The notes under the pieces: generated by a model
What the model was told of the DNA's origin: nothing
What the model saw: the letters and a program-made list of their open reading frames with translations, nothing else
The model's database searches: none
Shown: positions 1 through 8,776 of the stretch, piece after piece
Layout: every line of letters begins with the position of its first letter
Position numbering within the stretch: the first letter of the stretch is position 1
Assembly: GCF_004151485.1 (NCBI RefSeq)
Contig: NZ_SBFF01000005.1
Location: forward strand, 157,001-221,000
DNA length: 64,000 nt
Origin: Sphingosinicella sp. CPCC 101087
GTDB taxonomy: Bacteria; Pseudomonadota; Alphaproteobacteria; Sphingomonadales; Sphingomonadaceae
Direction: 5' to 3'
Program-made: the position numbers and the translations under genes

Positions 1-929
1 TCGCCGCGGACGACCCGGCGGATGCCATCGAGCAGCTGCTGGCGGATCTCCGGCGTGTAGCTGCGCACGGTGAGCAGCAGCTTGACCTCGTCCGAGATGA
101 TGTTGTGCTTGGTGCCGCCCTGGAAGCTTCCCACGGTCACCACCGCCGAATCGAGCGGATTGAGCTCGCGGCTGACGAGCGTCTGCAGCGTGGTCACGAT
201 GCGGCTGGCGAGCACGATCGGATCGCGGGTCGTGTGGGGATAGGCGCCGTGGCCGCCGAGGCCCCGAACGCGAATGTCCACCGAATCGACATTGGCCAGG
301 GCCGGTCCGACCGAATAGCCGATCGTTCCGGCGGGCAGGCTGGCGGAATCGTGGAAGGCGATGGCGTGCGTAGGCTTGGGAAATCGCGTGAACAGTCCGT
401 CGTCGAGCATCGCCTTTGCGCCCTGGCCGATTTCCTCGCCGGGCTGGGCGACCATCACCAAGGTACCGGACCATTGGTCGCGCATCGCCACCAGGCGCCT
501 CGCTGCGCCGACCCAGGCGGCCATGTGGGTGTCGTGTCCGCAGGCGTGCATGACGCCGCTCTCGACCCCGGCAAGGCTGGTGGCCCTGGCCCGGCTGGCG
601 AAGGGGAGGCCGGTCTGTTCCTCGACCGGGAGGGCATCCATGTCGGCGCGCAGCATCACCACCGGCCCGTTGCCGTTGCGTAGCACGGCGACGACACCGG
701 TCTTGCCGACGCCGGTCGTCACTTCGAAGCCGAGCCGTCGCGCCTCCTCGGCGAGCAGTCCCGCCGATCGGGTCTCCTGCATGCTGAGCTCGGGATTCTG
801 GTGCAGGTCGCGATACAAGGCAATCAGGTCCGGCAGGTCCTGACCTATCGCCTGATTGAGTTCCTGAGCGAGCGCGGGGGTTGTGATCGTCGAAGCCATA
901 AGCATGAGTGCCAGCAATCTTCTCTTCAT
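1..929 (-). CDS. M20 family amidohydrolase, secreted; C-terminus cut off by window edge
   Basis: Metal-dependent amidohydrolase/carboxypeptidase of the M20 (hippurate hydrolase-like) family; such enzymes cleave N-acyl amino acids or related amides. The protein starts with a signal peptide (MKRRLLALML..., cleavage near ALA-QE at residue 21), so it is probably periplasmic. Visible family motifs are the metal-site HACGHDTH at about residues 128-135, preceded by LRADMDALPV near 93-102, and GEEIGQGA further on. The start ATG is preceded by AGGAAGG at good spacing. It lies 11 bases after the DUF4893 gene in the same direction, so the two may be co-transcribed. The C-terminal part lies outside the window. 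The family is clear but the substrate cannot be told. Confidence 0.9.
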   Translation of the reverse strand, partial: MKRRLLALMLMASTITTPALAQELNQAIGQDLPDLIALYRDLHQNPELSMQETRSAGLLAEEARRLGFEVTTGVGKTGVVAVLRNGNGPVVMLRADMDALPVEEQTGLPFASRARATSLAGVESGVMHACGHDTHMAAWVGAARRLVAMRDQWSGTLVMVAQPGEEIGQGAKAMLDDGLFTRFPKPTHAIAFHDSASLPAGTIGYSVGPALANVDSVDIRVRGLGGHGAYPHTTRDPIVLASRIVTTLQTLVSRELNPLDSAVVTVGSFQGGTKHNIISDEVKLLLTVRSYTPEIRQQLLDGIRRVVRG

Positions 930-940
930 CAAGACCTTCC

Positions 941-1660
941 TCAGCGGCCGGTGGCCGGGATCAGCTCGATCACGTCGAGCAGGGATTCGAAATGGGGATA
1001 GGGCAGGACCAGCCGCCAGCGGGTATCCCCGACCCGCTCGACCAGGCCGATCATGTCACGTTCGTCGTCGACGCCATATTCGTAGGCACGCCCCTCGTCG
1101 CCGAGCTGCAGCGTCCCGAGGAATATCATGCGCCGGTCCACATCGGCGAACAGCCTTCCGACCGGCCGCTGCGATCCGGTGAGCTTGGTGAAGCTTGTTC
1201 GCTCGCCATGGACCTCGATCCGGCAGTGGAAGGGCGGGTAGGACACATAAGCCAGCCCCTCGCCGGACCTCGCACCGATCTTGATGGTGCGGCAATCATA
1301 GTCGCCCGGTGGCGGCGCCGGTTCGGTGAGCGCGGCGTCGGGATCGAGCAAGGCTCCCTCGCGTGCAATCTCGTCCACGTGGCCGGCCGCGCGAGCTTGC
1401 TCCAGGGCATCGATCCAGGCCTGTCGCCAGTCGCGCAGCCGGCGCCGATCCTCGTCCGTCACCTCTGCCCGCCAGGCAGCCGTCAACGGATCGCAAGGAG
1501 GGGTCAGCGAAGGAGGGGGTTGCGCAGACGGCGCCAGCGATGGCTCGGCCTGCGCGGCCGCGCAGGCGGCAAAGGCGGCGGCGATCAGGATGCCGGACAT
1601 TGCGCCAGCTAAGCCGAAGCGGACGGACCGGGCAAGGGCGCAGGCCAAATCCACCCACAT
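941..1660 (-). CDS. DUF4893 domain-containing protein, exported
   Basis: Resembles the DUF4893 family of uncharacterised sphingomonad proteins of about 200-240 residues. An N-terminal hydrophobic segment (GLAGAMSGILIAAAFAACAA) followed by a Pro/Ala-rich linker suggests export, possibly with lipid attachment at the Cys in this segment. The body has the WRAEVTDEDRRRLRDWRQAW helix, several cysteines (DYDCRTIKIG, FHCRIEV) and ends in PHFESLLDVIELIPATGR. I chose the ATG at 1660; an in-frame ATG at 1600 would give a shorter signal sequence and is almost as likely. It is upstream of and probably co-transcribed with the M20 amidohydrolase. Function unknown. Confidence 0.75.
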   Translation of the reverse strand: MWVDLACALARSVRFGLAGAMSGILIAAAFAACAAAQAEPSLAPSAQPPPSLTPPCDPLTAAWRAEVTDEDRRRLRDWRQAWIDALEQARAAGHVDEIAREGALLDPDAALTEPAPPPGDYDCRTIKIGARSGEGLAYVSYPPFHCRIEVHGERTSFTKLTGSQRPVGRLFADVDRRMIFLGTLQLGDEGRAYEYGVDDERDMIGLVERVGDTRWRLVLPYPHFESLLDVIELIPATGR

Positions 1661-1750
1661 TCCTCGCTTACAGTCTCCATTGCGGCTCCGCCGATAATGC
1701 GACAGATTGAGAATCGGCCGGCGCCTGCCGGTCAGCAGGGGGAAGAAATC

Positions 1751-2221
1751 ATGTCCATCAACCGCGCATTCGCCGCAACGGCGGCTTGCATCCTTGCCTC
1801 CGTTCCGGCGGCCGCACAGGATATCAATGCCGAGCCGAATTACGGGGTCGTCAATCTCAGGGCCGGCTTCGAGCCCGACCCGCAAGTGGTGGCCGTCCGC
1901 TCGGGCGGGGAGATCAACGCCCAGTCGGTCAGCAATAGCTGCCGCGGGTTCATCTCGAGCTCGCCGGACGTCCGGCTTGTCTACACGTCCGGCACCTATC
2001 CGCTGATCATCTCGGTGCGCGCCGACGCGGACACCACCCTGGTCGTCAATGGCCCGGACGGATCCTGGTCGTGCGACGATGACGGCGGCGAGAACGGGAA
2101 CAATCCCGCGGTCCGATTCAACCGTCCCGCGAGCGGCCGGTACGAGATCTGGGTCGGCACCTACGGCAATGCCAGCCTCCAGCCCGCGCAGCTCCACATC
2201 TCCGAGGTGTCGAGCCAGTAA
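1751..2221 (+). CDS. small secreted beta-rich protein, function unknown
   Basis: A 156-residue exported protein: signal peptide MSINRAFAATAACILASVPAAAQ, then one compact domain with YGVVNLRAGFEPDP, SCRGFISSSPDVRLVY, TTLVVNGPDGSWSCDDD and RYEIWVGTYGNASLQPAQL. From memory, similar sphingomonad proteins are sometimes labelled peptidase S1, but no catalytic triad is visible here, so I do not call a protease. The DDDGGENGN acidic loop could bind a metal. The longer in-frame start at 1697 is less likely because ATG 1751 has a purine-rich ribosome site (GGGGGAAGAA) and begins exactly at a signal peptide. The two conserved cysteines probably form a disulfide. Confidence 0.7.
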   Translation: MSINRAFAATAACILASVPAAAQDINAEPNYGVVNLRAGFEPDPQVVAVRSGGEINAQSVSNSCRGFISSSPDVRLVYTSGTYPLIISVRADADTTLVVNGPDGSWSCDDDGGENGNNPAVRFNRPASGRYEIWVGTYGNASLQPAQLHISEVSSQ

Positions 2222-2236
2222 GGCGTGAAATAGGGG

Positions 2237-3019
2237 CTATTGCGCGGTCCAGCCGCCGTCCATCGACAGGTTGGCGCCGGTAATCGCCGCCGCTTCGTCC
2301 CGGCACAGGAACAGCGCCAGGCCCGCGACCTGATCGACGCTCACGAACCGCTTGGTCGGCTGGGCGGCGAGCAGGACGTCGTTCATCACCTGCTCGCGGG
2401 TGAGGCCGCGGGTGCGCATCGTGTCCGGGATCTGGTTCTCGACCAGCGGGGTCCAGACATAGCCGGGGCTGATGCAATTGGCGGTTATCCCCGCTTGGGC
2501 GACCTCCAGCGCGACCGTCTTGGTCAGCCCGGCTATTCCGTGCTTGGCCGCGACATAGGCCGACTTGTTCGGGCTGGCGACCAGGCTGTGTGCGGAGGCG
2601 GTGTTGATGATCCGGCCCCAGCCCTTTTCCTTCATCGCCGGCAGGGTCAGCCGGATGGTGTGGAAGGCGGCCGAGAGGTTTAGAGCGATCACCAGGTTCC
2701 ACTTGTCGACCGGAAAGGCGTCGACCGGCGCGACATGCTGAATGCCCGCATTGTTGACGAGTATATCCACCGGGCCGATCTCGTCGGCGGTTCGGCGGAC
2801 CAGCCGCTCGACCGCCTCGGCGTCGGTAAGGTCGGCCCCGTCATAGCCGACCTTTGTCCCGCCGCCGGCAATCTCGGCGCGGGTGGCTTCGATGGAGGCG
2901 GCATCGCCGAATCCGTTGAGCATGACGTTCGCGCCGGCGGAAGCGAGCGTCCGGGCGATGGCCAGTCCGATGCCGGACGTCGAGCCGGTGACGAGCGCCG
3001 TCTTTCCCTGTAGAAACAT
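2237..3019 (-). CDS. bdhA: 3-hydroxybutyrate dehydrogenase (SDR family)
   Basis: Cytoplasmic NAD-dependent oxidation of 3-hydroxybutyrate to acetoacetate, the exit step of polyhydroxybutyrate breakdown. It is 260 residues, the usual length. The Rossmann nucleotide loop is VTGSTSGIG near residue 10, NNAG follows at about 90, and the catalytic Ser-Tyr-Lys is in ASAHSLVASPNKSAYVAAK at about 140-158. The stretch ISPGYVWTPLVENQIPDTM and the C-terminus NLSMDGGWTAQ match the 3-hydroxybutyrate dehydrogenase subgroup rather than generic SDRs. Start ATG has AAAGG upstream. Single gene, convergent with the secreted protein. A biosynthetic counterpart (phbB) lies at 51.3 kb. Specificity is inferred from subgroup motifs. 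Confidence 0.85.
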   Translation of the reverse strand: MFLQGKTALVTGSTSGIGLAIARTLASAGANVMLNGFGDAASIEATRAEIAGGGTKVGYDGADLTDAEAVERLVRRTADEIGPVDILVNNAGIQHVAPVDAFPVDKWNLVIALNLSAAFHTIRLTLPAMKEKGWGRIINTASAHSLVASPNKSAYVAAKHGIAGLTKTVALEVAQAGITANCISPGYVWTPLVENQIPDTMRTRGLTREQVMNDVLLAAQPTKRFVSVDQVAGLALFLCRDEAAAITGANLSMDGGWTAQ

Positions 3020-3118
3020 GAACGACCTTTCAACTGAGGGTCCGACCTTTCGCGTCTCGCGGCGTCGAATGCAACCGCCGGGCGAGGCGCGCATTCGGGC
3101 TGCTGAAGGAGAGCCCTG

Positions 3119-4021
3119 ATGCGTTTCGGCAATCGAAGGACGAGCAGAAACGTCGAGAGCCGAAGCGGCGACGGCGGAGGCGGCGGGCTCGGCGGACTGG
3201 GCGGCGGCGCCGGGATGCTGCTCGGCATGGTGTTCAGCCGATTTGGGATCGGTGGAGTCGTCGTGCTGGTGCTGATCATGTTCCTCGTCGGCGGAGACCC
3301 GCTCGGGCTGAGCGGCGGGGGCCAGCAGGCGGTTGCGCCGCGGACTGGGAGCCAAGGGGCGCCCGCGGCGGCCGAAGTGTGCGAGAGCGACCCCGACCGG
3401 CGATTCCTTTGCCAGGTGCTGGCGTCCACCGAGGATCATTGGTCGCAGATGTTCACCGCGGCGGGCGCGACCTACGCGCCGCCGCGCCTCGTCTTCTATC
3501 CGGGGCGCACGCGGACCGAGTGCGGTTCCGGGCTGGCGGAAATGGGACCGTTTTACTGTCCCGCGGACCAACGCATCTATCTCGATACCAGCTTCTTCGA
3601 CGATCTTGCGCGCCGCCATGGGGCGCCCGGCGACTTTGCCCAGGCCTATGTGATCGGCCATGAGGTGGGCCACCACGTTCAGACTCTGACCGGGACCGCC
3701 AACGCCATACGACGCGCCCAATCCAGTGCGTCGGAGCGTGAGTCCAACGCCCTTCAGGTGCGAATGGAGCTGCAGGCGGATTGTTACGCCGGCGTCTGGG
3801 CGGCGCGGGAACGCAATGCCGCCATGGAGCCGGGCGACCTTGAGGAAGGAATGACCGCGGCTGCCGCGATCGGTGACGACGCACTGCAGCGCGCCGGTCA
3901 GGGCTATGTGCAGCCGGAAAGCTTCACGCACGGCAGCTCTGCCCAAAGACAGGAAGCCCTGATGCGCGGCTATCAGGGCGGCGATCCCTACGCCTGCGAC
4001 TCGTACACCACCGGAATTTGA
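3119..4021 (+). CDS. neutral zinc metallopeptidase, membrane-anchored (YpfJ/KPN_02809 family)
   Basis: 300 residues. An N-terminal Arg- and Gly-rich cytoplasmic stretch (SRSGDGGGGGLGGLGGGAGM) leads to one transmembrane helix (about residues 40-60, FGIGGVVVLVLIMFLVGG); the large domain should lie in the periplasm. The zinc-binding signature HEVGHHVQ is near residue 180, and downstream QADCYAGVWA supplies the third ligand typical of the family. The substrate of this family is not established. Divergent from the 3-hydroxybutyrate dehydrogenase gene with about 100 bases between the starts. Length and domain order are as expected; nothing is odd. Confidence 0.85.
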   Translation: MRFGNRRTSRNVESRSGDGGGGGLGGLGGGAGMLLGMVFSRFGIGGVVVLVLIMFLVGGDPLGLSGGGQQAVAPRTGSQGAPAAAEVCESDPDRRFLCQVLASTEDHWSQMFTAAGATYAPPRLVFYPGRTRTECGSGLAEMGPFYCPADQRIYLDTSFFDDLARRHGAPGDFAQAYVIGHEVGHHVQTLTGTANAIRRAQSSASERESNALQVRMELQADCYAGVWAARERNAAMEPGDLEEGMTAAAAIGDDALQRAGQGYVQPESFTHGSSAQRQEALMRGYQGGDPYACDSYTTGI

Positions 4022-4070
4022 TCGCGGCCGCGCGGGGGCGCTTGGCCGGGCGACGTACGCTTCCGGCCTG

Positions 4071-4104
4071 CCCCGGCAAATCACGACCACCACTGGAGCT
4101 CTAG
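4071..4104. repeat. half copy of the terminal motif of the 23.4-kb inverted-repeat element
   Basis: The sequence CCCCGGCAAATCACGACCAC continuing to GAGCTCTAG resembles the right arm of the element at 23363-23637 (CCCGGCCGATCACGGCCACC ... GAGCCCTAG). Only one arm is seen here, downstream of the metallopeptidase gene, so this is either a decayed copy or a shared terminal hairpin motif. Confidence 0.35.
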
Positions 4105-4165
4105 TCGTCGTCACGCCCGGCGCCTGAGGCGAATCGCTGCCCCTTGACTTAGTCGCTGCGAACCG

Positions 4166-4203
4166 TTCTCAACATGCTTGACTCTATTGAGAATGAATTG
4201 CAG
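4166..4203 (+). promoter_or_regulatory. Fur-box-like operator before the siderophore receptor
   Basis: TGAGAATGAATTGCA matches the 7-1-7 Fur pattern TGATAATnATTATCA at most of its left half and some of its right half. A wider inverted repeat TTCTCAA (4166-4172) ... TTGAGAA (4187-4193) surrounds it. Two TTGACT hexamers (4144 and 4178) could act as -35 boxes, so a repressor here would block transcription. Repression by ferric Fur is inferred from the iron-uptake genes that follow. Confidence 0.5.
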
Positions 4204-4246
4204 TAGCGTCGCAGGCGAGAAGATTGCCGGGATAAGGGGACAAATA

Positions 4247-6652
4247 GTGGATCTGGTTAGGACCCGGACGGGCGTCGCTGCGCCGGTTTTCCTGGCGCTT
4301 GGATGCGTCGGCTTCATGTCGTCGCCGGCGCTCGCCGAGGATGCGCAGACCGACGTCCAGCAACGCGGCAATCCGGACATCATCGTTACCGGGACGCTGG
4401 GCGACCCCGAGCTGGAATCGCCCAAGGCGACCGCACCACTGCTCGACACCCCGCAGACGGTTACCGTCATCAGCGATCAGACTCTTCGTCGGCAGAACCT
4501 ACTGACGCTGCGCGATGCGCTGACGACCATCCCGGGGATCACCTTCGGCGCCGGCGAGGGCGGCGGCGGCTATGGCGATTCGATCAACCTGCGCGGCTAC
4601 AGCGCCAATAACGACATCACCGTCGACGGGGTGCGGGACAGCGCCCAGTACAGCCGCACCGACCCGTTCAACCTGCAGCAGATCGAGGTCTATAACGGCG
4701 CCAATTCGGTCTTCAACGGATCGGGCTCGGTCGGCGGGACGATCAATCTTGTCTCGAAGGTCCCGCAGACGGACAATCTCACCATTCTCCAGGCGAGCGT
4801 CGGCACCGACGAATATTATCGCGGAACGGTGGACGCCAATCGCCGGCTGTCCGACTTCGTCTCGGTCCGGCTGAACGCGATGGTCCACCGCAACGACTTT
4901 CCCGGCCGGGACTTCGAGGAATATGAGCGCTGGGGCGTCGCGCCGGCGATCACCCTCGGCATCGGCGGGGCGACCAGCCTGACGCTCGCCTATCTCCACC
5001 AGGAGGACGACAATGTCCCGGTCTACGGCGTCCCCTTCTACCTGAACCAGATCAACGAGGGCCCGCTCGAGGAGGCGAACGACAGCGACTATTTCGGCTA
5101 TCGCAACCTCGACCTGCAGGAGATCACGGTCGACCGCCTGACCGCGACCTTTCACCACCAATTCGCGCCGAATGTAGCGGTCCGCAACCTCACCCGCTGG
5201 CAGCGTGTCGGCCAGTACAGCCAGACGAGCGCGCCGCAGGGGACCTTCTGCCTGTCGACCACCGGGCGGCAGCCGGTCGCCAACCCCACCGACACGGTCG
5301 GCCTTGCCTGCCCGGACGGCCTGGCGCCCGGTTTCTGGCAGCCCTCCGGCCCGCGCGGCCTGGTCCGCGATCAGGAGAATCAGCTGATCCACAACCAGAC
5401 CGATCTCACCTTCGTGTCGGGCGAGAACGGCCGCCTGCGCAACACATTGGTGGTCGGCGGATCGATGACCTGGGAGGATTATCGGATCGAGACGGCGTCG
5501 CTGCCGCGCAATGCGGACGGATCGGCGGCAACGCCGCTGCCGATCGAGAGCATCTCCAATCCCTCAGGCATCTATGCCGGCCCGATCAACTATACGGTGA
5601 CCGCCCGGTCGCGCAGCGACAGCTGGAACGCCGCCGTCTACGCGTTCGACACGCTCGAGATCGGGGAGATGTTCGAACTGAACGGCGGGGTGCGGCTCGA
5701 ACGCAACGAGGCGGACTTCCGGGTCCTGCCGCTGCCATTCTACCCGCCGGGCACCAATCCGCCGACCGGGGCCGATTTGGCGCCGCGGCGCAGCGAGGAG
5801 ACCTTGTTCTCCTACCGCCTGGGTGTGGTCTTCAAGCCGAGTCCGTCTACCAGCCTCTACGCCGCCTTTGCCAATTCGCGTACACCCTCTTCGGCCACCG
5901 TTCGCGCCGGTTGTACCAGCGGGTCCGGAGCCGGACTTGTCGACTTCTGCGACGTCGCGCCGGAGACGGCCCGCAATTACGAGATCGGCGCCAAGGCCGA
6001 CTTGTTCGGCCGCCGCCTGCAGCTCACCGCCGCGTTCTTCCGCAACGAGCGCAGCAACTTCCGCGTGCCTTCCAATGAACCGGGCGTGCCGGATCCGCAG
6101 GTGCTCGACGGCCGCTCGCGGGTGGACGGAATCGCGCTGGGCGCCACCGGCTACATCACGCCGGTCTGGTCGATCTTCGCCAACTACACCTATCTGGACT
6201 CGGAGGTGCGGCAGAGCGTTTCCGACTTCTGCCTGGTCAATCCCGGGTCGACGGACTGCGACAACAGCGTGGACCTGCCAGATCCGCAGGCCGGCGACCG
6301 GCTGATCCAGACCCCGCGCCATTCCGGCAGCCTGTTCACCACCTACCGGTTGCCGTTCGGGCTCGAGGTTGGCTACGGCCTCACCTATCAGGGCCGCTTC
6401 GCCACCCATCAGCGCAACCTGCTGCAGCGCACGCAATATTTCGCCGACGATTTCCTGATCCACCGCGCCTTTCTGGCGTACGCCTTCGGTAACGGCCTGA
6501 CCGCCCAGCTCAACGTGCAGAACTTCACCGACGAGCGCTACTTCACCGGCGTCCGCAACAATGTGAACGGCGATACCGGCCGCATCACCGGCGGCTGGGC
6601 GACGCCGGGCGAGGCGCGGTCCGCGGTGTTGAGCCTGTTCTACAGCTTCTGA
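4247..6652 (+). CDS. TonB-dependent ferric siderophore receptor (Fiu/PiuA-like)
   Basis: Outer-membrane beta-barrel receptor that imports ferric siderophore with energy from TonB. Starting at GTG 4247 gives 801 residues with a signal peptide ending SSPALA-ED; this start has AAGGGGA six bases upstream, while the TTG at 4178 and the ATG at 4193 would put the operator-like site inside the gene. The plug domain shows [16 protein letters not shown], the [19 protein letters not shown] signature of siderophore receptors, and the [15 protein letters not shown] region. The last residues LSLFYSF end in aromatic Phe, as expected for barrel assembly. The following piuC and PepSY genes point to a catecholate-type siderophore, as for Fiu and PiuA. 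The ligand is inferred from context. Confidence 0.9.
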   Translation: MDLVRTRTGVAAPVFLALGCVGFMSSPALAEDAQTDVQQRGNPDIIVTGTLGDPELESPKATAPLLDTPQTVTVISDQTLRRQNLLTLRDALTTIPGITFGAGEGGGGYGDSINLRGYSANNDITVDGVRDSAQYSRTDPFNLQQIEVYNGANSVFNGSGSVGGTINLVSKVPQTDNLTILQASVGTDEYYRGTVDANRRLSDFVSVRLNAMVHRNDFPGRDFEEYERWGVAPAITLGIGGATSLTLAYLHQEDDNVPVYGVPFYLNQINEGPLEEANDSDYFGYRNLDLQEITVDRLTATFHHQFAPNVAVRNLTRWQRVGQYSQTSAPQGTFCLSTTGRQPVANPTDTVGLACPDGLAPGFWQPSGPRGLVRDQENQLIHNQTDLTFVSGENGRLRNTLVVGGSMTWEDYRIETASLPRNADGSAATPLPIESISNPSGIYAGPINYTVTARSRSDSWNAAVYAFDTLEIGEMFELNGGVRLERNEADFRVLPLPFYPPGTNPPTGADLAPRRSEETLFSYRLGVVFKPSPSTSLYAAFANSRTPSSATVRAGCTSGSGAGLVDFCDVAPETARNYEIGAKADLFGRRLQLTAAFFRNERSNFRVPSNEPGVPDPQVLDGRSRVDGIALGATGYITPVWSIFANYTYLDSEVRQSVSDFCLVNPGSTDCDNSVDLPDPQAGDRLIQTPRHSGSLFTTYRLPFGLEVGYGLTYQGRFATHQRNLLQRTQYFADDFLIHRAFLAYAFGNGLTAQLNVQNFTDERYFTGVRNNVNGDTGRITGGWATPGEARSAVLSLFYSF

Positions 6653-6671
6653 GCTGCTAGGCTTCGGATCG

Positions 6672-7355
6672 ATGATGATCGCCGTCCCGGACCTGCTCAC
6701 CAAGGAGGAGGTGGCGCGCGTCCGGTCCCTCGTCGACGCCGCCGAATGGGTCGACGGGAATGCGACATCGGGGCACCAATCCGCGCTCGCCAAGCGCAAC
6801 CTGCAGCTTCCGGAGAACAGCCCGGTGGCGCGCGAGGCGGGCAAGCTGGTGCTGGACGCGCTCGGGCGGTCGGCCTTGTTCATCGCCTCGGCCCTGCCGC
6901 TCAAGATCTTCCCGCCTCTGTTCAACCGCTACGAAGGGGGCGGCGAGTTCGGCGTCCATGTCGACAACGCCGTGCGAATCCACCGCGAGAGCGAGTTCAG
7001 GGTGCGCAGCGACCTGTCGGCCACCTTGTTCCTCGCCGAGCCGGACAGCTATGAAGGCGGCGAGCTGACGGTCGAGGACAATTTCGGAGTCCATTCCGCC
7101 AAGCTCCCGGCCGGCCACCTTCTCCTCTATCCCGCCTCGAGCCTGCACCGCGTCGAGCCGGTCACGCGCGGGGCCCGCATCGCCTGCTTCTTCTGGGTGC
7201 AGTCAATGGTTCGGGACGACGCCGCGCGGACCCTCCTGTTCGATCTCGACCGGTCGATCCAGTCGATCGCCGCCGATCGAGGGCAGGACGACCGGGAGAT
7301 CATCCGTCTTACCGGGATCTACCACAACCTGCTCCGCCGCTGGGCGGACAGCTAG
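6672..7355 (+). CDS. piuC: Fe2+-dependent dioxygenase PiuC (2-oxoglutarate/prolyl-hydroxylase fold)
   Basis: Cytoplasmic PKHD-type hydroxylase of the PiuC/YbiX family, 227 residues as usual. The double-stranded beta-helix supplies the iron ligands HVD (in FGVHVDNAV, about residue 95) and a distal His in [16 protein letters not shown] (about residue 160), with the Arg that binds 2-oxoglutarate. It begins 19 bases after the receptor gene, and PiuC genes normally sit beside Fiu/PiuA-type receptors. The substrate of the family is unknown; a role in processing the imported siderophore or its receptor is inferred. Two adjacent ATG codons (6672 and 6675) could both serve as start. Confidence 0.88.
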   Translation: MMIAVPDLLTKEEVARVRSLVDAAEWVDGNATSGHQSALAKRNLQLPENSPVAREAGKLVLDALGRSALFIASALPLKIFPPLFNRYEGGGEFGVHVDNAVRIHRESEFRVRSDLSATLFLAEPDSYEGGELTVEDNFGVHSAKLPAGHLLLYPASSLHRVEPVTRGARIACFFWVQSMVRDDAARTLLFDLDRSIQSIAADRGQDDREIIRLTGIYHNLLRRWADS

Positions 7356-7366
7356 AAAGAGCGTCC

Positions 7367-8515
7367 ATGGCCCGATCGACCACCCTGCGGCTGCGCGGCC
7401 TCTGGCTCCAGATCCATAAATGGATCGGCCTCATTCTGGCCGTCCTCATCATTCCCGTGTCGCTGACCGGCTCCGCTCTGGTCTGGCACGACTGGCTCGA
7501 CGAGACGCTGAACCCCGCTCGCCACGCAGTCAGCGGTCCTCCGGAGCTTTCGCCCTCGGCTTATGCGGCCGCCGCAGGCCAGGCGCTTGGGCCGGGCGAG
7601 CAGGTCATGTCGATCCGCTATGCCGAGGGGGAGGGGCCGGTCCAGGTGGTCGCGGCGAGGCCGCCGCAGCCCGGCGAGGGGCGGCCGGTCCGGACCAACG
7701 TCTGGCTCGACCCGGCCGACGGACGGGTACTCGACGTGGCGGCCAGCAACGAAGGCGCGGTTCGCTTCCTCCATGTCCTCCACGGCAGCCTTATGATTCC
7801 CGGCCTCGGCCGGCAGATCGTCGGGTGGGTGGGCGTGGCGATGCTCGTCTCGTGCCTCACCGGCCTGTGGCTATGGTGGCCGATCACGGGCAGCTGGCGG
7901 CGCGGTCTGCGCTGGAAGCGGCAGAATTCGACCAATGCCAACCTGCATCACCAGACGGGCTTCTGGATATTGCTGCCGCTGGCGATGCTCTCCTTCACCG
8001 GCGCATGGATCTCCTTCCCGGCATTTTTCGGGCAGTTCGAGGCGAGCCGGCCCAAGGGCAAGAGCAATGGAGGCGGCGCGGATCGGATGCGGGCCATGCG
8101 CGCGCGGCCGCTTGCCGATCCGCAGACCAGCCCGGACCGCGCACTCGAGCTCGCCCGCCCGCACGCCACCGGGCCCCTGGTCAGCATCGGCTGGCCGACC
8201 GACCAGGCACCGGAATGGAAGGTCGGCTTCGCCCGCGAACGCGGCGCGGCCGAGGTCGAGGTGGCCGATGCGGGCGGCGAGGTCACGCCGCCGCGGCCGC
8301 CGCGCGCCGAAACGACGGCACGGCTGATGCGGCGCTGGCACGACGGCGTCGGCATGGGCTGGCTGTGGCAGACCATCATCTTCATCGGCGGGATCATCCC
8401 GGCCGTGCTGGCGGTCACCGGCATCGTCATGTGGCTGCGCAGCCGCGGCTGGCGCGCGAAGCTGAAGCGCAAGCGGCGCGGACGCGCCGAGCCGGTCCCC
8501 CAGCCGGCGGAGTGA
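7367..8515 (+). CDS. PepSY-associated transmembrane protein (PiuB-like iron reductase)
   Basis: 382-residue inner-membrane protein. A first membrane helix with a His at its edge (LQIHKWIGLILAVLIIPVSL, about residues 14-33), a central periplasmic PepSY segment, helices at about 140-160 and 195-215, and a last helix at about 335-360 (WLWQTIIFIGGIIPAVLAV). His residues in HVLHGSL, HHQTGFW and RRWHDGVG are placed like the haem ligands of PepSY-TM reductases. It lies 11 bases after piuC and completes a receptor-hydroxylase-reductase unit. Ferric-siderophore reduction at the inner membrane is the likely role, inferred from context. The Lys/Arg-rich tail lies in the cytoplasm. Confidence 0.82.
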   Translation: MARSTTLRLRGLWLQIHKWIGLILAVLIIPVSLTGSALVWHDWLDETLNPARHAVSGPPELSPSAYAAAAGQALGPGEQVMSIRYAEGEGPVQVVAARPPQPGEGRPVRTNVWLDPADGRVLDVAASNEGAVRFLHVLHGSLMIPGLGRQIVGWVGVAMLVSCLTGLWLWWPITGSWRRGLRWKRQNSTNANLHHQTGFWILLPLAMLSFTGAWISFPAFFGQFEASRPKGKSNGGGADRMRAMRARPLADPQTSPDRALELARPHATGPLVSIGWPTDQAPEWKVGFARERGAAEVEVADAGGEVTPPRPPRAETTARLMRRWHDGVGMGWLWQTIIFIGGIIPAVLAVTGIVMWLRSRGWRAKLKRKRRGRAEPVPQPAE

Positions 8516-8529
8516 TGCCGACCAGGATG

Positions 8530-8611
8530 GTCATTGCGAAAAGCGTGGCGACGAAGCAATCCAGCGAGACTCGACCATTGCACTGGATTGCGTCGGCGCG
8601 CTCGCAATGAC
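8530..8611. repeat. palindromic intergenic repeat (REP/MITE-like hairpin)
   Basis: The ends GTCATTGCGA (8530-8539) and TCGCAATGAC (8602-8611) are perfect inverted copies, and inside them CAATCCAG (8557-8564) pairs with CTGGATTG (8583-8590). This layout matches a dispersed intergenic repeat I recognise from alphaproteobacterial genomes. It sits just after the PepSY gene and could form a 3' hairpin that stabilises or ends the iron-unit transcript. Confidence 0.7.
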
Positions 8612-8660
8612 GATTTCGTCAAAGTCGGAAGGACTGGGACGAGCTTCCATTCCCTTTTCC

Positions 8661-8773
8661 GCTCATCCTGAGTAGCCGCAAGGGTCGGCGACATGATCAG
8701 GTGCGAATTTCCCCGGTATGCCGCAGCCATGTGCGGGCACACGGGGACCTGATCATCGTATCGAAGGACGATG
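8661..8773. repeat. composite repeat: hairpin nested in a second palindromic element
   Basis: The outer arms GCTCATCCTGAG (8661) and TCGAAGGACGATG (8761-8773) look like the two ends of a common dispersed repeat whose middle is missing. Between them lies a separate inverted repeat with perfect 10-base ends ATGATCAGGT (8693-8702) and ACCTGATCAT (8747-8756), with an inner TGCCGCA/TGCGGGCA stem. The right outer arm provides the GAAGGA ribosome site for the next gene. Confidence 0.5.
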
Positions 8774-8776
8774 TAG

